Positions 21,609-30,900 of a stretch of 64,000 nt of DNA are shown here, piece after piece. The notes under the pieces were generated by a model. That model did no database searches and was not told the origin of the DNA. It was given only the letters and a program-made list of their open reading frames with translations. The number at the start of each line of letters is the position of its first letter. The stretch's first letter is position 1. The DNA comes from Takakia lepidozioides (taxonomy: Eukaryota > Streptophyta > Takakiopsida > Takakiales > Takakiaceae). The position numbers and the translations under genes were made by a program. The stretch spans positions 7,626,001 to 7,690,000 of the forward strand of contig CM060734.1 of NCBI GenBank assembly GCA_030704615.1, given 5' to 3'.

Positions 21609-23040
21609 CTATGGGCCCCGAGGCGCATTAGAAGAACCAGACTCGAGTTGGCGTTTGTTGGTGATGATAGCTGTGAGGGAACGGAGTGTTGTGAGGTGGA
21701 TTTCCTTGAAGCATTTATAGATGGGGGGGGGAGGGATTTTGAAGTTATTATGTATATCATTGATGCTGGTGTTGTGGATGCCACCCCTTGTTCCGGCAGT
21801 GACAACGGTGAGTGGGCCTGTTGCCCAACCCTGCCGTCGAATTGCCAGGATGAGGGGGGCATATTTTTGTCGATTCTCAAGGATGGAGTCGCTAGGGTAC
21901 CTATCATGGCAAAATGTAAATTCGATGAAGTAGACGGTAAATTGTGGGGATGGGGAGGCAGGTGCTGGGGCAGTAGTGGGTAGACCTTGGATAATAAGTA
22001 TGTCTGGGCAAAGTCTAGCTGGGCAGGAGCATGGTGATCGGGTACATGTGCATGGTAGCAACCATGGCGGTACAGTGTGGTCTGGTGGTCTTCCCTGGTA
22101 AGTACCAGCATTAATGAGCGTGAACCAACGTGTCTCAGCACGTTTTGAGAAGAGTTTATGTAGGTGCCATACTGCGTGGTTGTGTCGGGTAATATGTAGG
22201 CCATGAATAACCGGGTGTGTGCATCGGCTAAGGAGGTGAGGCCAGGTATCCCGTTCGTGATGTGTTGTTGAGCACTGGGGGCAGTATGGCGATGGGTAGA
22301 GTCGTGGCCAGAAAATATGCTTACGTTGATGACCCATATACTGTGCGTATCTGAACTTGAGTGTTTGACGGATTTGCGCATTAGGGGTAGCTTTGGTTTG
22401 CCAGAAGTGGTTTGAGAGTTTGTGGTGCAACACTTTGGATTTGGTCCATTTTTGAATATGGACCTTTGTATGGCTAATTGAGTCAGCAGCTTGTTTATTG
22501 GCTTCACGGGTGAGAGTGGCTAAGAGATTACGTATTGGTCGGGGTGCAGGGGGGTCTGGGACGGGGTGAATAAACCAGAATGGGTGAGTGTGGGCAATGT
22601 GGATAGGGTCATCCGTGGGGTAGACTTTGGGTTTAGTGGCGCCAAGTTGGGCAAGTAGATCCGCTTCCTCATTACCTTGGATGCCAGTGTGGGAGCGGAC
22701 TTTGAGGAATTGGATTGGGTGTCTTATAGTTATAGCAGTGTTAACAATGGCTGTAATGAGATTGTGATCAGGGTGATGATGATGGGAAGAAGGACGGGAT
22801 ATATGGTTGCGGATCAGAAATAGGGAGGTGAGGCTGTCCTTGAAGATGAAGTATGGGGGCGGGAAGGAGTCTAGTAGGAGGAGGGCATCATATATGGCCA
22901 TCAGTTTGGCCTTTAGGATGGTAGCCGGACCTGGTAGCCGGAGGGCGACCCTTGCCTTGTTCCTGCATGATAAATACCATAGCCCGCATCGGGTTGGGTG
23001 AGGGAACCGTCAGTGTAGTGCGAGTTGATGAGGGGATATT
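21609..23040 (-). CDS. RNase H plus zinc finger plus restriction-like C-terminus of a retroelement
   Basis: On the minus strand the RNase H fold starts near 23035 with YTDGS. It continues through KAKLMAIYDALLLLD, IFKDSLTSLFLI and KVRSHTGIQGNEEADLLAQL (about 22690). The usual Glu after the first Asp motif appears as Lys in AKLMAI, so activity is doubtful. A CPQCSTTHHERDTWPHLLSRC zinc-binding motif follows near 22280. Near the end, CPDILIIQG and then FIEFTFCHD resemble a PD-(D/E)xK nuclease core as found at the C-terminus of some LINEs. A long C-run (G-run 23107-23129 on the plus strand) interrupts the frame upstream. The likely role is retrotransposition of a non-LTR element. No reverse transcriptase is present before it. 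Confidence 0.6.
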
Positions 23041-23309
23041 TGGGGGTGGTGTTTTGTTGATAAATTAGGGGGATTGGGGGAGGGGGTAGTGTGGGTACTG
23101 TAATCTGGGGGGGGGGGGGGGGGGGGGGGCGGAACCGTTATGCTCTAGGCTTTGTTTGGTTTGGTCCGAGAGAGGGTGACGGGTGTTGTGGTGTAGGGGA
23201 GGTGAGGTGGGTGATGGATGGTAGCTTTTAATTTATGTTTGATGGTGAGTAACTGTTCTAGATGTTGCATGAAGGGGGTCGGGACGTCTATGTGGAGGCG
23301 GTGCTGTAC

Positions 23310-24400
23310 CTATAAGATAAGGGTTAGTGTTGGTTCCTTTTGGTTGAGGTATTTGGGGAGAGGGGGGGTGTGGACATATTTAAGCTGGTTTGGGTCTATT
23401 GTAGCAAGTAGGTTGACTTCTGGCGGGAGACGTAGCAGGGGGTGAGAGGGGCAAGGGGCGTTTTGTTGTGTGAGGATGAGGATGGTGGAAGTGGAAGGGG
23501 ATGAGTGCGCTGCTAATTTTGCCCATTTAAGAGCTTCATGTGTGAGGGGGCCGGGGGGGGGGCAAAGCCCCGGCCTATCCAGGTGTGCTGGGTAGCGTTG
23601 CCTATGGCTCCAAAGACACAGTTCCGGTGGTGTGGACTGGAAAATGTAAGGAGGTCCATAGGGCATGCTAGTGGGCTTGAGTAGTATGAATGAGTGAGCT
23701 GGAATGTGCTGATAAATAAGGTGAGAATATCTTAGTGCAGGACTTGGTGTGCGCATGCTGCTCCTAGTTTGGTGAGGGATCTTGGTTTCTTGGGGGGGGG
23801 GTTCTTTAAGGAAGCGGTCAACTAGCCAGTATAGCTCGGTAGCGAAGTCTTGTTTCGGGGGTTGAAGAGTTTGCGGGTGTGTGTTTATGGCGGAGTATCT
23901 TTCCCAAAGCCATTTTAGCCTATTGTTAGGGATGAGTCCAATGAAGCGGCCATGTTGGGCGTAGATATTGGAAAGGCGAGGGCCCATATGGATGAATGGG
24001 TGATCATGTTTTATATCTTTGTCCGGGTTACATTCAGTTATATCGATGTGCACATTAGGGGCATCAATTGGCTTGTGGATATATCGGTTGTCTATAGGTT
24101 GGGTGGGGGCAGTGTGTTGTTGATGGATGTGTGCTAAGTAGTCGGTTTTTGTCCGTTTATGAAAGGCGGTGAGAAGGGCAAGGTTATGGTCGGGATCACA
24201 CTCGTCATGTAGTCCGAACAGATCATCCTCGGTCTGCCATGTGTTGTCGTCTGAGGAGTAGCCAGCCCATTTGCAGTGATAGTATGTATCAACGGAGGTG
24301 GCACCAAAGGTGTCAATTGATGTTTGGGTCTTAATTCCCAGTATAGCTTCAATGACGTAGGCATCAGGGTTATCGGAGTTGTGTGGGGGTGGTACTACGG
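23310..24400 (-). CDS. Chromodomain-containing retroelement protein fragment
   Basis: The minus-strand frame is open from about 24400 to 23310. At its start, YVIEAILGIKTQ then YYHCKWAGYSSDDNTWQTED (about 24355-24215) matches the chromodomain pattern: a beta strand, then W-x-GY and TW followed by acidic residues. This domain reads methylated histone tails and targets elements to heterochromatin. The following about 300 residues are not recognised. They include RLKWLWERY at about 23910 and a C-terminal block with CPPPGPL then EALKWAKLAAHSS and TILILTQQN (about 23540-23470). The last block could be a degenerate Rossmann-type segment, but I would not name it. The frame is interrupted downstream before the RNase H part. 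Confidence 0.55.
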
Positions 24401-25189
24401 GAGTAGTTTGAGGGTGGGTAGGGGTGTCTGGCGGATTAGGTACTTGACTGGGGGTTTGAAGTGGGTCGTTGCTAGGTTCATCATGTTGTGGGGTAAATGG
24501 CTGAGAGGGAGGGTTGGATTTGGTGGAATATGTTGTTCTGAGTGTGTGGTAGATGGAGGCAGCTGGAGTAGATCGGTACTGAGGGAGTAGGTCCTGAACC
24601 GTATGGGGGTGGTAAAGACATGAAAGGTCACATCAGAGAGTACAAGCTGTTGACGGGTGACAGAAGAGGGTACGGAGGTGGTGTAAGTAACGGCTGGTTT
24701 TGGACGTGGCTCGGGAGAATTTAAGGGTGAATTCACTTGGTTTTAAAAGTCGGTGGCCTGTGGCAGTGGTAAGTTGGGTAAGGGTGGTGATGCAGCGCTC
24801 TTGGAAGTAAGCGAGGATAGGGATTTTTTTGCTTTGGGTGGGAGATGTTGAACTGTGATAGGAAAGGGTTTGTAAGCCATGTTTGTTCTAGTAAGGCTCA
24901 GATGTGAGTGTGGCGGGTCTAGAACAAGATGTGCAGGAAGAGGTGATCCATGATCCGACGGTGTTGAATTCGGGATGTGTTGATGGTGATTTTTCCTTGC
25001 TACGTGATGAGCTACTCTCTGGTGAACCTTATTTGCATCCTGCGATGGTTACACTGGCTGATGGAGTCAAAGCTTGTGACTAGGAAGAGGGTATCTCGGC
25101 ATATCAACAATCCTTTGGTGGTAATGTTAGCATGCATCATAGTTCTTTTGGTTTACAAGGTTCATTGGGCTCTATCACGGACATAGCCC
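24401..25189. other. 5' flank of the chromodomain element, no clear gene
   Basis: A proline/threonine-rich minus frame at 24736-24395 may be an N-terminal extension of the chromodomain protein in a shifted frame. 24740-25189 shows nothing recognisable and ends at the gypsy LTR. Confidence 0.35.
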
Positions 25190-25829
25190 AGAGGAACTTA
25201 CCAGGAGTAAATATCAGAAGTTACCATGTTACCGAAAGTTACCATGATTTATCGTGATTTGCCATGATCTACCATGATTTACCATAAGTTATCATTAGTT
25301 ACCAAGTTACCAAAAGTTTACCAAAATTACCGAGAGTAACTTGGGAAATTGCTCAGACAGCTTCCTTTGGAGGAAACTTCTCCATCAAGATACCTCCTTT
25401 GTTTAAGGAAACTTCTTCATCAAGAAACCTTTGTTTAAGGAAACATCTCCTCAAGAAACCTTTGTTTAACCTTGGAAACTTCTCCATCAAGGAACCTCCA
25501 TTGGGGAAGCTTCTTAGGGAACTTCCTAGTAGCCAGTATATATAGGAGGCGAGATTAGACACTTTTAGTCTCGCCAACACAAGTTCAAGCTACTCTTGTT
25601 TCCAATCCCAATACTCAAGTCCAGCTTCTTGTACTCTAGTCCAGTTTCCAGCATTCCAGTATTCAAGTCGAGTTCCAGTATCTTGTACTTTTGTCCATTG
25701 TTATAAAGATCATCTTGATTCATGTTTATCCATCATGCATTCGGCCACGCCGACCTTGACTTCTTGTCTAGTCTTGTACCTCTAGTTTGATCTCTTGTTT
25801 GTGTTCAATCATGTTCTCGTCCTTGACAG
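25190..25829 (+). repeat. 5' LTR of the chromovirus
   Basis: It starts AGAGGAACTTACCAGG and ends CCTTGACAG, matching 39573-40153. It contains a run of GTTACCATGATTT-like units, three to four copies of a roughly 30-bp GGAAACTTCTCCATCAAGA-type repeat (25370-25500), and a TATATATA box at about 25537. It is about 60 bp longer than the 3' LTR because of an extra tandem unit. Confidence 0.85.
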
Positions 25830-25866
25830 TTTGGCGAGACTAAAGTTTGTTCCTTAGTTAGTTGAG

Positions 25867-26899
25867 ATGGAAGACACATTTGCAAAAATGGTCGCCACCT
25901 TGTAGAGTCTTCAGCTCCAGATGCAAGAACTTCGTACCTTTACCGCCCAATTACAAGCTGATCAGTCTCAAGATCTTGGCAACGCTCAATTTGCAACAAC
26001 AAATTTCATAGTTAAAGGAGTCGAACAATGGATCTGCAACCATACGAGTCCCTACTGCAACAGCTCATACTGCAATGGTTCATCTTCAACAGATTACGAG
26101 AGAACCAAAGATCAGCACGCCCGAGAAATTTGATGGGACGAGATCAAGATTTCGCGGTTTTTTTCAACAAGTACGATTGTTCCTACGACTACATCCACAA
26201 CGACACCCCGATGAAGGTATTCAAGTGGGATTCGTGGGCACCCATCTATCAGGCACTGCCCTATCTTGGTTTGTACTGCTATTAGATTTTTTTTTACATT
26301 TACTATTCAATTTTGAAGCGTTCATGTCCGAGTTCATTGCAACGTTTGGAGAGAATGATAGAGAGAGAGTTGCAGAGACAAGCGAAATCTTTGACAAGGA
26401 GCACGTCCTGCTTCCGTTTATGGTGCCGAATTTTGATAACTTACGTGCGACCTCGACTTGAATGAGAAGAGCCTCATTAGTCAGTTTTGATGTGGGCTAA
26501 AAGATGATGTAAAAGATTTGTTGCTGACAATGCCAAACGTGAGTACACTGAGCGAATTCATCACCCAAGTCATTGCATGCGATAATCGTTTGTTCGAAAG
26601 ACGTCAAGAGAAGCGATCTGGATGGTCGACGATGCATCATGCCGCTGCTACTACGGCACCAAACACAACGATCCATCAGATATCTGGTAGTGATCCTATG
26701 CAGATTGATGCTATCCGATTCAAGCTATTGACGCCACAAGAAAAACAAAGATGACGCTCGAATGGATTATGCCTCTATTGCGGAGAAGAAGATAACATAG
26801 CATTAAACTGCCCCAACAAGAGAAGATTCAAAGCTCGGGGCGCAACTCAAGTGTTCGATACGAGGAGGTCGGAAAACGAAGATGTCCAGTCACAGTAGG
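25867..26899 (+). pseudogene. Gag of the chromovirus
   Basis: The frame starts MEDTFAKMVATL and meets an amber codon at once. The capsid core is clear in shifted frames: PEKFDGTRSRFRGFFQQVRL then GTHLSGTALSWF, FMSEFIATFG and CDNRLFERRQEKR (26110-26620). A zinc knuckle CLYCGEEDNIALNC (about 26770) has the spacing of CCHC but with Asn where His is expected. Gag forms the virus-like particle that packages the element RNA. Stops and at least two frameshifts make it non-functional. Confidence 0.8.
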
Positions 26900-27139
26900 G
26901 ACCATGCGGCTGGACACCACACATTCCTCACCAAAAAAAGGTCTCTTTCTACCTCCAGACCCTGCACCTCGGGGGGGATGCTAGTCCGTGAGCGGCTCAT
27001 GTGAGCGGGGAGATGCGTGAGCGAGAAGATGCCAATCCGTGAGCGGAAAGATGCTCACGCCAGAGGGAGTAGGGGCCCACAACCACAGACGGTGATAACC
27101 CAAGGGACCTATTCCCGTGGGAACGAGTGAAAATATAAT

Positions 27140-27320
27140 GCGTACCTGGATTTGGAAATGGATGAACGTTGGATGAATAGTGGATGGATGAAAAATGTTG
27201 GATGGATGGTGGATGAATGTTGGTTGGATGTTACATTAATGATGGCTGAGTGTGGGGCGAATGATGGATGATGTATGCTGGAACACTGGATGAGCGACGG
27301 AGTGACAAATTTGGAATGGA
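27140..27320. repeat. GGATGAAT-rich minisatellite
   Basis: Irregular tandem words GGATGAAT, GGATGGATG and TTGGATG fill this stretch near the left end of the insert. 27320-27975 is the 3' flank of the minus-strand gene, with nothing else recognised. Confidence 0.6.
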
Positions 27321-27975
27321 AGAATTTCGGTCAGTTGATGGATGGACTTATGTTTTGGATGCATGAACAATGTACGTGCATATGTGTAAGGACTGGAAGT
27401 ATTATGGACCCACAGAGAGTGTATGAATGGACTTGCAAGTGAAGATGAGATTTTTTTTGTCCAGAATATGTCTTATGTAGTCAAAGTTGGGGAGAGAGGC
27501 ACGCAGTTGAAGCAAGAGAAGTAATCTCGTGACGGTTGATTACCTAGATATTCCCCAACAGGTGGAACCAATCGGAAAATTTCTATGCACTGGAACTTGT
27601 GGTACCTCCGGACTCCGACGCACTAATGTCCATAAAGATCCTAGCCCTAATGTCCACCTTTTCTACATGATTTATGCAAAGTAGAGGGGGAGAGTGGCAA
27701 AGAGTAAACTCTCTAGCGGCGGCCTCAGCATAGCATGGCAACTGTAGGGGGGAGGTGGGCTCGAGAAAAATTCCGGGTTAGCAAAGAAAGGGATGTTTCT
27801 CCTTGTTTTTGGTGTCCTGCAAAGATTCCCAAAGTTGCAAGACTTGTAAGCAGAAAGACACGACCGCGGAAGGGAAATGCTTGTCAACAAAAATGAAGGT
27901 CTGTATAATATAAAAACCGACATTTCATCCAAAACAAATGTCGGAGTCCACGTCGAGGTCTTCATCTGGAAGATC

Positions 27976-30900
27976 TCAATCGTCGAAAATTGTTTCTTTG
28001 TGTGGGGCCGATGTTGAGCCGCCGGAGGTGAGTTGTTGAATCTCGCATGAAAACAGCTCCGCATCCCCCTCCATGCCGAAGAATTGTCTACCGGCGCTCT
28101 TGCAGGCATGGAATGTTGCACCTGCAAACGTACAGAACGAATGGTTAGAAAATCAAGAATAATTACAAATTTAAGATCCTAGATACGATAGAGGAGGAGA
28201 CTTGGCACAAGCTCACAGGTGGGGTCGATGTGTGCTGCAAGGTCTCTCAACTGGAACTCCGCAATACCGGCAGGGAGGGTGTCCTTTCGCATCCTCACCA
28301 AGCACAAAGCCTCGAAAACCCGAGTCTGCATTCCCCCCCCAAAACAGTCAGTTTTCGAACATGCTCAACGAGCTCAACTAAATGAAAGCACAAGAAGAGG
28401 CAGGCCACAATCCTGAACTCACCCTCTGTCCTGGGAACTCCCCCTTGGAAAGTGGAAGAGTGTTGATGCACGTCCATGTTTTGATGACCTTAAATCAAGC
28501 CTTCATGTAACTGAAAAGGGTTCTGCGCGCCAACAAGTCTTTTGCTTGCAAAAGTAGAAGTGCTCCTGCATCAGACAAAAATTTGTTGCTGAAGGAAAAA
28601 ACCCACTGCCAGAAAGGGTATCTGACTTGTTCCACGATGGCGTTGTGTTCGATGGCAAGACATCAGGCACAGGCAAATCATCTGGAATATCTAGCACCAC
28701 CAGGTCTGTTGCGTACGCTTGCTGGCTTCCATTCACCCATTCAGGTCTTTTGGTGACCTATTTCACATAACAAAAATAATAGACCAGTTAAGAGCACAAC
28801 TCAATTTTGAACATAGTGAAGAACACCCCAGGCAAAGTTTTGTGTGGTTACCTATTGGAGGAAAGAAACCAGGATGTCCCAAGTCTTTGATTTCTCTCCT
28901 TTGAAAGTGGATTTCCTGGATTCCATCATTGCCAAGAAGCTCTCGTTAATCACCTCAAATTCATACTGACCCAAAACCCGAGAAGGGTGCTCTCTGGCCT
29001 CGTAAGGCTGTTCTTTAGTTTTTGGAGTTCTCCTGTCCTTGTGAGTTGGAGAGGGTAGACGCTCTGTGGTGTCCTGCACAGACTCTTCCTGCCCAGCCAC
29101 AATCTTCCCCTTACCCTTCCCGTCACCTGCGCCCTTCCTTTTGCGATTAGGAGTGTTAATTTTTTCCGGCTCCTTTGCTGCGAGGGATTGAATTATTCTC
29201 TCTTGAATTTCCTTGTCACTGAGTGGTGCAAGAGCTGCTGCATTATCATTGAAGTTGCGCATAACCACCTCCTCGAACGATGTGTCCTGTTTCGGCAAGT
29301 CCAGGTACCAGCCACAGTCTCTGAAGTGTGCCCTGCCCCAGTCCTTCGCGATTCCCGCAGTGTATATTGTCTTGTCCTTAGTGGGGTCCGCCCACATGAA
29401 AATGAAATCCGGTTCATCACTGAGGTACTTGCCCGGAATGAGGACATGGTATATGTACCTGGAAATCAAACCCAAATGAGCAGTTTGCTGAAGGTAATTG
29501 TCAGTCAGACACAAAGAAGATGGAAAAATAAAGTACCTCGATCAACCTTGCGTTGACGCAAGGTTGTTCGAGGCATCCCAACGAATTGTGAAAACCAACA
29601 ATGAAAACACAAAATTGGTCTAGTACGAGCAACGAACAACCTTGCGTCAACGCAAGGCTGAACAATGCATTGAGGTATAACTTAAATGTACAGCTAAAAT
29701 CAAGCCTCAAACAACCTTGCGTTAACGCAAGGTTGAAATGAATCTGTAAAATGAATATTGAGAAGCAGAATTTGAAACGAAGAGACAGTGGAGAAGAAGA
29801 GGATGATCGAAATATGTACTACAACGTGCAGATAAATTTGAAAAAATGTTGTTTTGCAGGACCAACATCCAACCTTGCGTCAATGCAAGGTTGGAAGATG
29901 TCTGGAGAAGTAGCACACAACAAACAAGAATTAGTACATGAAGTGGAGTACCATATGCCCGAACCAACCTTGCGTTGACGCAAGGCTAAATTGCGACTGG
30001 AAATTGAATGACTGACGATCATAATAGCCCTATCTTGTAAGTCCCAGTTCAGCCTTGTCAGAACATAAGGGGGATTTGAGGAAGCAAAACGCAAACACAA
30101 AGAAACGTGATACCTGTACAAGACTCGTTTCATAGCTTGTTCGCTATTGTACTGATTCTTGAACTCATTCGACCTTGAAATGCCTTTGTCTCTTTCAAAC
30201 TCCCTATAGAAACAGTTGTTCCATATTGCACTTTTCCATCTCCGTATGTATTGATCTAGAGAGATTTTGGGTGTCGTCATGGTGATTTTGTAGTCAGCCA
30301 ACGACTCCCCCAGTGCTGCAATTGCACGCTTCTCCAGCTGTCCAAACAAGGCAATTGTGAGGCATCGGAGACAAGAAAACGGAATCATGGATTAATGCAG
30401 ACTGCAAGAATGGGCTGTTTATCTCACTTGGCTCTAGAATGTAGCTTTGTGAAGCCACTGGTCGAAGGAGTGGTCGCTCACCACTTTTATCACATTGGTT
30501 TTGGGGTCTCTCTCTGTTCTTGGAAACCCATACGTGTCCTTCACCAGAGGATCCGAGTTCCAAATCTCCAACCACCCGATTTTGGTTGCGGTGTCCACCA
30601 TTGAAATGGAGAGGCGATGCAGCTTCTCTTGGGTCATTTCGGGCTTAGTTTCGTACTTGTCGTAGTGCACTTTGACTTGCTCCAGAAACTCTGAGCCGAG
30701 ACCTGGATCTGCAATGCGGATTTGTTTGTCAAAAACACTCAACAGGTTCTTTCTGTGGTTATCCATCTCAAACCGGATTGCCTCCGCCACCCCCACAACA
30801 GACCTCTCCTCCTCTACGTGAGTGGCGTAGTATTCGGCCTTCGCCTTCAAGCCTGTCTCTGCTATCTCTTGCTGCAAACAATCCAAAATATACGATCCTT

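Noticed and set aside
21609-24400. Calling this element a Ty3/gypsy element because of the chromodomain
   Set aside because: The RNase H, zinc finger and restriction-like end are of the non-LTR kind, and no LTR or integrase is seen.
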